This document shows positions 1 through 7,390 of a stretch of 40,228 bases of DNA, piece by piece. The notes under the pieces were generated by a model. The model was not told the origin of the DNA, ran no database searches, and saw nothing but the letters and a program-made list of their open reading frames with translations. This DNA is from GCA-003244245 sp035714625. Its GTDB lineage: Bacteria; Actinomycetota; Actinomycetes; Mycobacteriales; Pseudonocardiaceae. The DNA is taken from positions 1 through 40,228 of the forward strand of contig DASTLT010000029.1 in NCBI GenBank assembly GCA_035714625.1, written 5' to 3'. The position numbers and the translations under genes are program-made. Position 1 is the first letter of the stretch, and the number at the start of each line of letters is the position of its first letter.

Positions 1-184
1 CGTAACGCTTGATCCATTTATCCACCGTCGGCCGCGTCGTCCTCAATGTCGCAGCAATCTCACTCTTCCGTCGACCCTCGCCATACCAGAGCACGATCTG
101 AGCCCTCGACGAGACCGACCCGTCATACCCATCTGACTTGAGTACAGCGAGAAGCTCGGCGCGATCCTGTTCAGAGAGTTTCAT
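1..184 (-). CDS. IS630-family transposase, N-terminal HTH part, cut by window edge
   Basis: The start is ATG at 184-182, and 61 codons are visible before the window ends. The protein begins MKLSEQDRAELLAVLKSDG and continues with RAQIVLWYGEGRRKSEIA, then RTTRPTVDKWIKRY. This is the helix-turn-helix DNA-binding region typical of IS630 transposases, where the recognition helix carries a TRPTV-like motif. The catalytic DDE domain would lie to the left of the window. Codon usage is less GC-biased than in the chromosomal genes, as expected for a mobile gene. It would bind the element's terminal repeats and catalyse cut-and-paste transposition. Whether the full gene is intact cannot be judged. Confidence 0.75.
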   Translation of the reverse strand, partial: MKLSEQDRAELLAVLKSDGYDGSVSSRAQIVLWYGEGRRKSEIAATLRTTRPTVDKWIKRY

Positions 185-242
185 GGAACATATTATCCAC
201 ATCCGGCATAGGGATGTAAAGATCTACGTTTTATGAGACACT
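1..242 (-). mobile_element. IS630-type insertion sequence, one end (rest outside window)
   Basis: The element's end is read on the minus strand from about 242 leftwards. It starts with TA followed by GTGTCTCATAAAACG, and an IS630-like transposase start codon lies 58 bases further in. IS630 elements insert at TA dinucleotides, so the TA at 242-243 is the likely target site (family knowledge). The stretch 186-240 is clearly AT-richer than its surroundings. Only one end is visible, so the second terminal repeat and the TA duplication cannot be confirmed here. The insertion directly abuts the 3' end of the small gene at 241-492. Confidence 0.7.
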
Positions 243-492
243 AGCCCGGATCGCTATCAGAGTCATTCTCCATGGCGAGTACGAAGTTGCGCACGTAGTT
301 CAGCGCCAGTTCCTCGCGGTCGGTCGGGTGCGGGGCCCAGGGGAGCGCTTCGCCCGCGTAGCTCAGCAACTGATCCTGGCTGAGTCGCGAGAGGATGACC
401 TTGGCGAGCTCAGGGACGTCAAGGTCGGGGCGCTGCCGCCGGGCGAGCACATACTGAGTTGCCAGGTCATCGTCGTGATCGTCGACGCTCAT
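241..492 (-). CDS. Small acidic protein of unknown function, 3' end altered by IS insertion
   Basis: An 83-residue protein, MSVDDHDDDLATQYV to NDSDSDPG, with no family I recognise. The start at 492 is supported by an AAGGAGAG ribosome-binding site seven bases upstream. A longer in-frame extension to 687 would run antisense through cobH and is rejected. The body is helical-looking (RPDLDVPELAKVILSRLSQ) and both ends are rich in Asp and Ser. The stop codon TAG (243-241) is formed by the TA target dinucleotide plus the first G of the IS630 end. The original gene may therefore have continued and been truncated. It is divergent from cobH with a 116-bp gap that could hold both promoters. Confidence 0.6.
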   Translation of the reverse strand: MSVDDHDDDLATQYVLARRQRPDLDVPELAKVILSRLSQDQLLSYAGEALPWAPHPTDREELALNYVRNFVLAMENDSDSDPG

Positions 493-608
493 GTTCGCTC
501 TCCTTCGGCCGCATCCAGTGTGACGGCAGGTCGTGGCGGCGCGCGAGCAGGTCAGTGCCCAGCAGGGGCGGTCGCCAAGGCAGGAGAGTCCTTCGAGACG
601 ATGAGGCG

Positions 609-1199
609 GTGACGCGCGTGCCGCACCCCATCGAGGTCGAGTCCTACCGGATCCTGCGGTCCCAGGTAGACACCGCGACGCTGGCACCGTTGACCCGGGC
701 GGTCACCGAGCGAGTGATCCACACTAGCGCGGACCTCGACTATGCCACCGACCTGGTGTGCGACGAGGACGCACTGCACGCCGGGGCGCAGGCGCTGTCC
801 GCCGGGGCGCCGCTGGTGGTCGACGTCCGGATGCTTGCCGCCGGTCTCACGTCGCGGGAAGCGGTGGTCGCGCTCGATCTCGCCGTGCCGTCATCGGGCG
901 GGCTGACCCGGACCGCGGCGGGGATCCGGGTGGCCGCCACCGAGTACCCCGAGGGTGCGGTCTGGGCGGTGGGCAACGCCCCGACGGCGTTGCGTGAGCT
1001 GATCCGCCTCGCGGTGACAGGTGCGCTGCGGCCCGCGCTGGTCGTCGGGTTGCCGGTGGGGTTCGTGGATGCTGCCGCCGCCAAAGCGGCGTTGCGTGCG
1101 TCGGGTTTACCTGCGCTGTCCAACCGCAGCGCCAAGGGCGGCACCGCGGTCGCCGCAGCGGCGGTGAACGCGCTGCTCTACCTGGAGCGATCCCGGTGA
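609..1199 (+). CDS. cobH: Precorrin-8X methylmutase (cobalamin biosynthesis)
   Basis: CobH catalyses the methyl migration from C-11 to C-12 that turns precorrin-8X into hydrogenobyrinic acid in the aerobic cobalamin pathway. Family features are PHPIEVESYRILRSQVD near the N-terminus, VIHTSADLDYATDL around residues 35-50, and the C-terminal SNRSAKGGTAVAAAAVNALLYL region; length is about 196 residues. GTG at 609 is taken as the start, with GTG at 618 as an alternative that has a better-spaced GAGG. An in-frame extension to an ATG at 459 would be antisense over the divergent gene and is not believed. The stop overlaps the cysG start by four bases (GTGA), implying translational coupling. Confidence 0.9.
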   Translation: MTRVPHPIEVESYRILRSQVDTATLAPLTRAVTERVIHTSADLDYATDLVCDEDALHAGAQALSAGAPLVVDVRMLAAGLTSREAVVALDLAVPSSGGLTRTAAGIRVAATEYPEGAVWAVGNAPTALRELIRLAVTGALRPALVVGLPVGFVDAAAAKAALRASGLPALSNRSAKGGTAVAAAAVNALLYLERSR

Positions 1200-2422
1200 A
1201 CCCCTACCTGGTCGGGCTGGACCTGGCTGGGCGGCGGGTCGTGATGGTCGGTGCGGGCACGGTCGCCCAGCGGCGGCTGCCCCGGCTGGTCGCCGCAGGC
1301 GCCGACGTGCTGCTCGTCGCCCCGCAGGCCACCCCGGCGGTGGAAGCGATGGCCACTGCGGGCGAGGTGCGGTGGGAGGCACGAGGTTACGCCGAGGGCG
1401 ACCTGGAAGGTGCCTGGTACGCCATGGCGTGCACCGCTGACCCGGCAGTTAACGCGACGGTGGCCGCCGAGGCGCAACAGCGGCGGGTGTTCTGCGTGCG
1501 AGCTGACGACGCGACCGGCGGTACCGCCGTCACCGCAGCTACCGGGGTCCACGAAGGGCTGCTGATCGGGGTGCTCGCCGGGCGCCGCCCGCGCCGCTCC
1601 GCCGCCGTCCGGGACGCACTGATCGAGGCCTTGCACACCGGCGTGGTGGACGATGCCCCGGACGCCGAGGAGCGTGCCGTGACCCCAGGGGTGGCGCTGG
1701 TCGGTGCGGGACCCGGGGACCCCGATCTGATCACCGTGCGGGGCCGGCGGCTGCTGGCCCGGGCCGACGTCGTGGTCGCCGACCGGCTGGCGCCACGGGA
1801 GCTGCTCGACGAGCTCGGCGCGCATGTCACGGTGATCGACGCGGCCAAGGTGCCCTATGGCCGCGCGATGGCCCAGGAACACATCAACGCCACCCTCGTC
1901 GAGCAGGCCCGGGCCGGCCGGTTCGTCGTGCGCCTCAAAGGTGGCGACCCTTACGTCTTCGGGCGGGGGTTTGAGGAGGCGCTGGCCTGCGCCGCCGCCG
2001 GAGTGCCGGTGACCGTGGTCCCCGGCATCTCCAGCGCCATCGCGGTCCCCGCCGTGGCGGGGATCCCGGTCACCCATCGCGGCGTGACCCACGAGTTCGT
2101 CGTCGTCTCCGGCCACGTCGCGCCGGACGACCCCACCTCGCTGGTGGACTGGCCGGCACTCGGGCGGCTGCGCGGCACCCTGGTGCTGCTCATGGCGGTC
2201 GAGCGGATTGGTGTGTTTGCCGATGCCCTGGTCACGCATGGACGCCCGCCGGACACGCCGGTCGCCGTCATCGCCGACGGCACCCTGCGCACCCAGCGCA
2301 CCCTGCGCTCCACCCTGCAGGCGGTGGCTGCGGATGTCGGCGCTGCCGGGATCCGCCCACCCGCGATCGTCGTGGTGGGCCACGTCGTGGCCGTGAGTGC
2401 GGAGCAGTGTTCCAGCACCTAA
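1196..2422 (+). CDS. cysG: Siroheme synthase-type fusion: precorrin-2 dehydrogenase + uroporphyrinogen-III C-methyltransferase
   Basis: A 408-residue fusion. Residues 1-155 form the CysG N-terminal NAD-binding part (VMVGAGTVAQRRLP at 16-29), which oxidises precorrin-2 to sirohydrochlorin. Residues 163-400 form the SAM-dependent methyltransferase (CobA) domain, with GAGPGDPDLITVRG at 170-183, KVPYGRAMAQ at 218-227, RLKGGDPYVFGRG at 246-258 and VPGISSAIAVPAVAGIPVTHRG from 275. The ferrochelatase activity of enterobacterial CysG resides in the N-terminal part; whether it is present here cannot be judged. It feeds both siroheme and, with cobH just upstream, corrin synthesis. GTG start overlaps the cobH stop. 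Its TAA stop overlaps the TAG stop of the convergent kinase gene. Confidence 0.92.
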   Translation: MNPYLVGLDLAGRRVVMVGAGTVAQRRLPRLVAAGADVLLVAPQATPAVEAMATAGEVRWEARGYAEGDLEGAWYAMACTADPAVNATVAAEAQQRRVFCVRADDATGGTAVTAATGVHEGLLIGVLAGRRPRRSAAVRDALIEALHTGVVDDAPDAEERAVTPGVALVGAGPGDPDLITVRGRRLLARADVVVADRLAPRELLDELGAHVTVIDAAKVPYGRAMAQEHINATLVEQARAGRFVVRLKGGDPYVFGRGFEEALACAAAGVPVTVVPGISSAIAVPAVAGIPVTHRGVTHEFVVVSGHVAPDDPTSLVDWPALGRLRGTLVLLMAVERIGVFADALVTHGRPPDTPVAVIADGTLRTQRTLRSTLQAVAADVGAAGIRPPAIVVVGHVVAVSAEQCSST

Positions 2423-3345
2423 TGCCACTCACGACCAACCTGGAGTAACCGGGCGTGCAGGGCTTCGGCGTCCGCGAGCTGCGGCGGCAGGCCGCGGGCA
2501 GTGAACCAGTCGGACACGATGCGGACATCCCGGGCGAGGAACGTTGGCCCCTGCGGGTTGGCCACCAGGTCCACCACCTGCGGCAGGTCAATGAGCACCA
2601 GCCGCCCGCGGTGCACCAGCAGGTTGAACGGGGAGAGATCGCCGTGCACCAGCCCCTCGCCGACGAGCAGCAGCAGCGCGGCCACCATCTGGTCCCACAG
2701 CTCGCGCAGCATCGCGGGGCCCGGTCGTAGCTGCGCCAGCCGGGGGGCCGCCGACCCGTCCGGCTCCTCGAGGTACTCCAGCAGCAGCTCGGTGCCATGC
2801 AGTTGCACCGGGTAGGGCACCGGGGCGCCGAGCTGCCAGAGCCGGCCGAGCGCGGCGAACTCCGCGGCCGCCCACTGCCCGGACAGCAGGTCCCGGCCGA
2901 AGGCGGTGCGCCGGGCCATCGCCCTGGTCTCCCGGGAGCGGCGCACCCGCCGTCCCTCCAGATAGGCGGCGTCGCGGTGGAACATCCGGTGCTCGGCGCT
3001 GCGGTAGCGCTTGGCGGCGAGCAGGCAGGACTGGGACGTGCCCGGGACCCCGCGCTCCAGCAGGTGCACATCAGCTTCCTTGCCAGTCTTGAGCAGGCCC
3101 AGCTCGGTGTCCACCGCGGCCAGCTCGGTGATCACCCAGGGCGGGTGGGGCGTAGGGCCGTGCTGGGCAACATCCCAGGTGGACCACCGGTCCCCGGTGG
3201 TCGGAAGGTCGTCGGGTGGCGATTCTGGGGTGGGGCGGGGTGCGGGGGGCAGGTCGTCCTCGTCGTCGAAACGGCGGCGCCGGGCACGGACGGGGGGATC
3301 ATCGAAGCGGCTGCGCCGCACGGGCAACCGGTCATGCTTGGGCAC
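2419..3345 (-). CDS. RIO-type atypical serine/threonine protein kinase
   Basis: A 308-residue protein starting at GTG 3345, with AGGAGA eight bases upstream; the longer frame to 3465 has no such signal. A basic and acidic, disordered N-terminal segment (1-70) precedes the kinase fold. LKTGKEADVHLLE (85-97) matches the RIO phosphate-binding loop, AAKRYR (110-115) carries the likely ATP-anchoring Lys112, HGDLSPFNLLV (234-244) is the catalytic loop with Asp236 and Asn241, and LIDLPQ (251-256) carries the metal-binding Asp253. All catalytic residues are present. RIO kinases act in ribosome maturation in archaea and eukaryotes; the bacterial role is not established. The gene is convergent with cysG, and the stop codons overlap (2419-2422). 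Confidence 0.88.
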   Translation of the reverse strand: MPKHDRLPVRRSRFDDPPVRARRRRFDDEDDLPPAPRPTPESPPDDLPTTGDRWSTWDVAQHGPTPHPPWVITELAAVDTELGLLKTGKEADVHLLERGVPGTSQSCLLAAKRYRSAEHRMFHRDAAYLEGRRVRRSRETRAMARRTAFGRDLLSGQWAAAEFAALGRLWQLGAPVPYPVQLHGTELLLEYLEEPDGSAAPRLAQLRPGPAMLRELWDQMVAALLLLVGEGLVHGDLSPFNLLVHRGRLVLIDLPQVVDLVANPQGPTFLARDVRIVSDWFTARGLPPQLADAEALHARLLQVGREWH

Positions 3346-3846
3346 TGGAGAGTTCTCCTGAGGGTGGGGCCACCCCAGGAGCTGTTCAGCAGACGGGGTG
3401 GGGGAAGGTGGCGGGAGGGAGGAACGGCACGCCGTAAACAGCCATGCCAGGCCACCTCCTCTCATCGGTGCGGGCCCACCATCCGGGCACCTGCTCTCGT
3501 GATGTCGTGCTGTGCAGCCTGGTCTGCGCCGAGGAGTGCCCGCAACCGATTTTCCAAGGCCGGCGGGGCCAGGCGTGGCATCCGAGGGGGATCAGCGGAA
3601 CGTGACCGAGCGATACCCTCGATCGGGTGATCGCCTTGGCGTGGTAGTGCGAGCGTGCGGTGGGTACTCTGACCCGACCCGGGGCGCGAGGCGTCGGGGC
3701 TGCCAGGACTGCCCGGTCAGTCCGAGGGAGCTGTGTGGCGCAGAGGGTGTGGGGCACCCACCTCGCACCACGATTTTGTCCTTGTCCGCCATTCGATGAT
3801 GAGCACCGTGCTCTGGCTGTCCGGGCAGCCTGTTGAGGAGCAACGC
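3346..3846. other. Gene-poor interval between the RIO kinase and an unknown gene
   Basis: About 500 bases with only short, mutually antisense reading frames of poor codon quality and no recognisable product. It contains the divergent upstream regions of the kinase (leftward) and the unknown gene (rightward). I see no convincing hairpin terminator, RNA gene or repeat. A ribosome-binding site for the rightward gene is present at its end. Confidence 0.5.
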
Positions 3847-4668
3847 GTGCCCGCATCGCGCCGTCGTCGAATGATTGCTGCCCGCTGCCGTGTCACCGGT
3901 GAGCCCAAGTCCCTGGTCGCTCCGTTGGTGGGGCGGGACGGCTCCCATGGGTTGGACAACTGCACCGCGGAGCAGCGTCGTTTCCGGGCCGAGTTGGCGC
4001 TTTTCCTGCTCAACCCAGCCGCGGAGGTGTGGAGCGTGCTCACCCATCCCGTGGCCGCCCAGCAGGTGTGGTCGGCATGGACTGCGGTGGACCGGTTCCT
4101 GCCCTATCCCGAGACGCTGGTGATCACGACCAACTTCCCGGACGTGCTGCGACGAGCACTGATCGGTTCTGCAGACAACCCCACAGCGGGCCTGCCCGGC
4201 CTGCGCTGCGACCCTGCCGCTCCGGTATTCGTGCATCTTCCGACGGGGGCAACCCTGCGGGTGCACAGCCCTGCCGCGTCGTCACTCACCGCGCAACCAT
4301 CGTTGTGGGGTCGGGCAGCCACTGGCCAGACGTTTCATCCCCTCACCCTGCACGAGCGCCGGATACTCAAGTATCTCCCCTCGATGACCTCCGATGCCGA
4401 GCGGCTCCTAGCCGCGCTCCTGATCCGGCTGCCGCTCATCGACGAGCATTGTCGTACCCAGCCCATTTCCCGTTTCCGCGACGCCGGGAGCCAGTTTCTG
4501 TGGGGACGCGGTCGTTCATGGCGCTTCCGGTGGGACGGGCCCGCCGCTGCATACGAGATCGCAGACGTACTCACCGATCCGCTCCTCGGCTTGGCGGACA
4601 CGATGGCGGTGCTGCGGCCCGGGAGTCCGCCAGTCGTTCGTCACGGTTCAGCGGAACTGATCCTGTAG
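3847..4668 (+). CDS. Unrecognised protein, probably accessory
   Basis: A 273-residue protein read from GTG 3847, with GAGGAG six bases upstream. Alternative ATG starts at 3796 and 3799 lack as good a signal. I do not recognise the family. Visible features are a basic N-terminus (ASRRRRMIAARCR), a central stretch LFLLNPAAEVWSVLTHPVAA with hydrophobic and Trp-rich character, LPYPETLVITTNFPDVLRRAL, and a C-terminus with WGRGRSWRFRWDGPAAAYEIADVL. No signal peptide or clear membrane span is seen. Codon choice is noticeably less GC3-biased than in the backbone genes, which with the gene-poor flanks suggests horizontal acquisition. It stands alone and has no obvious operon partner. Confidence 0.6.
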   Translation: MPASRRRRMIAARCRVTGEPKSLVAPLVGRDGSHGLDNCTAEQRRFRAELALFLLNPAAEVWSVLTHPVAAQQVWSAWTAVDRFLPYPETLVITTNFPDVLRRALIGSADNPTAGLPGLRCDPAAPVFVHLPTGATLRVHSPAASSLTAQPSLWGRAATGQTFHPLTLHERRILKYLPSMTSDAERLLAALLIRLPLIDEHCRTQPISRFRDAGSQFLWGRGRSWRFRWDGPAAAYEIADVLTDPLLGLADTMAVLRPGSPPVVRHGSAELIL

Positions 4669-5209
4669 AAGTGCCAGCGGTCAGCGCGGCGGTGAGCCGG
4701 GCGGCGCGCAGACCGGCCCGGCCTGGTAAGGGCAGCCGGAGCGTCATCGGGCGCTGCTCGGCCCAGGGGATATGCAGGTGCGGGGGCGCCGGGTAGGTGG
4801 GGGCATCCGGGTGCTGGGGTGTGGCAGGTTCAGCAGGGCCCGCAGCGCCCACTGCGGCGGACCTTCATAAGCCCACACCACAGCCTTGGGCACGAAGATG
4901 TCGCCATTGCCCTGTTTGGGGATCCTGGCTGCGGTGATCCAGTCAAAGCTGGGGATGGGGACCAGATCGACATGATGGGCCCATTTCGTAGCTAGGTGAT
5001 GATTATGCGGCGGCCATGGTGGCAGTGCGCATCGGTACGCCGTTGGACAACGTGCGGATCGTGCGGATAACGGGACCAGGATGAATGACTCCCCGCATTG
5101 AGCGCACCGGCACGGGGGCGTAACTGGGACACGTCCGGCGTCGGGCCGGGGCAACCCCGGGCAACCCTTGGACTGGCGTCCACCCGCTTGGCCGAGGTAG
5201 GCACAGGAC
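4669..5209. other. Interval with possible gene remnants upstream of malY
   Basis: 541 bases without a complete gene. The minus strand at 4744-4990 carries a protein-like but start-less stretch, described separately. The final 200 bases before malY presumably hold its promoter; I see no clear -35/-10 pair. A short AT-richer patch (about 4985-5015) interrupts the high-GC sequence. Confidence 0.45.
4744..4995 (-). pseudogene. Possible truncated gene remnant, family unknown
   Basis: The minus strand reads KWAHHVDLVPIPSFDWITA, then IPKQGNGDIFVPKAVVWAYE, then GPPQWALRALLNL. Its amino-acid composition is far more protein-like than the shadow frames nearby, and it is less GC-rich. There is no plausible start codon upstream in frame. 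After the ALLNL segment the sense continues better in another frame (PAPPHLHIPWAEQRPMTLRL), suggesting a frameshift. I cannot assign a family. It could also be chance; confidence is low. Confidence 0.3.
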
Positions 5210-6403
5210 GTGGTCTTCGATGCGCTGGATCTCAACCTGTCGGACTTCAATGCACTGAACGTGGACGCGCTGCGGGCGCGCCGCACGGCCAAGTGGTCCC
5301 ACTACCCGCCCGACGTGCTGCCGGCCTGGGTGGCGGAGATGGACTTCCCGCTGGCCCCCGCGGTGCTCGGTGCCGTGCGCCGGGTGCTGGAGGCCCACGA
5401 TCTCGGCTACCCGGAGCCGGCCGGCCTGGCCGAGGCGTTCGCCGGCTGGGCGGCCAAGCATCAGGACTGGCGGCCCGACCCGGCGCTGGCCTGTCCGGTC
5501 GCCGACGTGATGGCCGGCATCGAGGCGGCGCTGCGGGTGCTCACCGAGCCGGGCGACGGGGTGGTGCTGCTCACCCCCTCCTACCCGCCGTTCTTCCTGC
5601 TGCTCGACCAGCTTCGCCGCATCGCGGTGCCGTGGCCGCTGCTGGACCGGCCCGGACGCTGGGAGCTGGACCTGCAACTGCTGGACGACGCCCTACGAGA
5701 CAATGCGCGGATAGTGCTGCTGTGCCACCCGCACAACCCCACCGGCCGGCTGCTCACCCCGACCGAGCTACGGGCCATCGCCGAGATTGTCGATGCCCGC
5801 GGCGCCCACGTGATCTCCGACGAGGTGCATGCCCCACTGCTCGCCAGTGCCGCCAGCTTCACCCCGTACGCCGCCAGCGGACCACTCGCCGCGGCCCACG
5901 CCGTGACCGTCACCAGCATCTCCAAGGGCTGGAACGTGCCCGGGCTGAAGTGTGCGCTGCTGCAGGCACAGCCACGCACCGGCTGGGTCACGGCGGCGGT
6001 GCCGCACTACGAGAAGCTGCGCGCCTCGGTGCCCGGCCTCGCCGCCAGCATCGCCGCCTGGACCGACGACGGCGGCTGGCTCGCCGCGTTGCGGGTCCAT
6101 CTGGACCGGACCCGGGCCGAGGTGGCCCACTGGGTGCGGCGCACTCCCGGCGCGCGGGCGCACCCCGGGCAGGCCGGTTACCTGGCCTGGCTGGACCTGC
6201 GTGACACCGGACTGGGTGACGACCCGGCCGCCGCGCTGCTCGACCGGGGCCGGCTCGCGGTGAGCCCTGGACACAACTTTGCCCTGCCCGCCGAGCAGGG
6301 CATGGGGCGGGTCCGGCTCAACCACGGCACCTCACTGCCGCTGCTGCGCGAGGCGCTACGCCGCATCGACCACACGATCAGCAACCAGTGCCCACCTGAC
6401 TGA
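5210..6403 (+). CDS. MalY/PatB-type PLP-dependent cystathionine beta-lyase / aminotransferase
   Basis: A 397-residue fold-type I PLP enzyme of the class I/II aminotransferase family, MalY/PatB branch, which normally cleaves C-S bonds of cystathionine or cysteine conjugates. Landmarks: LPAWVAEMDFPLAP (37-50), typical of this branch; GYPEPAGL (66-73); TPSYPPFF (122-129); CHPHNPTGR (172-180); SDEVHAPL (203-210); the Schiff-base lysine Lys239 in SISKGWNVPGLKCA; and the carboxylate-binding RVRLNHGTS near the C-terminus. All key residues are present and the length is normal. GTG 5210 is the start, with GAGG about twelve bases upstream. It ends exactly where the convergent gene at 6404 ends, with no room for a terminator. 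Confidence 0.9.
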   Translation: MVFDALDLNLSDFNALNVDALRARRTAKWSHYPPDVLPAWVAEMDFPLAPAVLGAVRRVLEAHDLGYPEPAGLAEAFAGWAAKHQDWRPDPALACPVADVMAGIEAALRVLTEPGDGVVLLTPSYPPFFLLLDQLRRIAVPWPLLDRPGRWELDLQLLDDALRDNARIVLLCHPHNPTGRLLTPTELRAIAEIVDARGAHVISDEVHAPLLASAASFTPYAASGPLAAAHAVTVTSISKGWNVPGLKCALLQAQPRTGWVTAAVPHYEKLRASVPGLAASIAAWTDDGGWLAALRVHLDRTRAEVAHWVRRTPGARAHPGQAGYLAWLDLRDTGLGDDPAAALLDRGRLAVSPGHNFALPAEQGMGRVRLNHGTSLPLLREALRRIDHTISNQCPPD

Positions 6404-7390
6404 TTAGTGAATCTGGTGATCCTCCCACCATTGTTTCCAGATTGTCAGGTACTTCGGCTCATCGGTCCGGTACCGATCGAAGGCCGGCCCGCCGTCGTCC
6501 ACATCAGGGTTCAACTCGGCCAGGGCCAGGACCATCTGGTAGCGGACGGCCTGCATGGGATGATCGAGTAACTCGACCAGCGTGGGTACCAGGTCACGAG
6601 CAGCCAGGCGGCGGAGCGCGGTGGACGCGGCGAAGGCGAGGTCAGGTTCCGCAAGAGACAGGATCGGCCTCAACAGTGGGGCTGCCGCCGTGTCCCGTAA
6701 CTCTGCCACCAGCGGCACCAGCAACGGAAGAAACGCTTGGGCGTCCGGTGATGGCGACGAAAACAGCATGGGTACCTCGGCTAGTACCTCAGTCTTTCCG
6801 TCACCGAGGGCAATGGTCACCCAGGCGGTGCGCCGCGCCGGGTCTGCTATGCCGAGCTGGTCGAGCAGCGAGGGGTCGGCGTCGTCGGGCAACGCGATCC
6901 TGGCCACTACAGCGTCCATCATCATCCCGAGCGGAGAGGCTGGCGTGGTCGAAACGACCTGCTCGAGTTCATGACGGACGGCGGCGGGCGCGTCCCACTG
7001 AGGGGAGGGCGGGACCAGATCAGGCCGCGTCCGCAACGGCTTGCCGGTCGGATCCACAGGGACGTAACCCCCATCGCCACGGCGCAAGAAGAGCAGCAAG
7101 GTGTCCTCGACTGACAAGCTCAACCAGGGGCGTGAGGGCACCTTCCCGCGAAGGAAGTACACCGGGACGGAGGCCTCGGCGCGGCCGGCCAACACCCGCA
7201 GGACGCTCGCCTCGGCGACCTGCACCCCGTCGCGCTCGGGATCAGCTGCTGCGCTGACGAGCGTGACAGGTTGGGACGAAGGCTGCACCGTCGTCACGGT
7301 GGCAGCCACGATGAGGTCCGCCTCGGCCAGCTCGGCCACCACGTCCCAGACCGGAAGTGGCCCCGCCTGGCCCCTGGCCACCCCCGTCAC
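6404..7390 (-). CDS. HEAT-like repeat protein of unknown function, second gene of a two-gene operon
   Basis: A 328-residue protein from GTG 7390. The N-terminal half (about 15-120) reads ELAEADLIVAATVTTVQPSS, then VSVPV-like strands and LSVEDTLLLFLRRGDGGYVP. It resembles a beta-rich domain seen in many predicted surface proteins, although no signal peptide is visible. The C-terminal half (about 225-328) looks like HEAT-type helical repeats (LAFAASTALRRLAARDLVPT, then LDHPMQAVRYQMVLALAEL) and ends in a Trp-rich segment (LTIWKQWWEDH). The start overlaps the stop of the upstream gene by four bases (GTGA), so the two are translationally coupled and probably act together. The precise function is unknown. 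Confidence 0.7.
   Translation of the reverse strand: MTGVARGQAGPLPVWDVVAELAEADLIVAATVTTVQPSSQPVTLVSAAADPERDGVQVAEASVLRVLAGRAEASVPVYFLRGKVPSRPWLSLSVEDTLLLFLRRGDGGYVPVDPTGKPLRTRPDLVPPSPQWDAPAAVRHELEQVVSTTPASPLGMMMDAVVARIALPDDADPSLLDQLGIADPARRTAWVTIALGDGKTEVLAEVPMLFSSPSPDAQAFLPLLVPLVAELRDTAAAPLLRPILSLAEPDLAFAASTALRRLAARDLVPTLVELLDHPMQAVRYQMVLALAELNPDVDDGGPAFDRYRTDEPKYLTIWKQWWEDHQIH

Noticed and set aside
493..608. Possible cobalamin riboswitch before cobH
   Set aside because: The GGCAGGAGAG stretch superficially resembles the B12 box, but the interval is only 116 bases and the other conserved riboswitch elements are not found.
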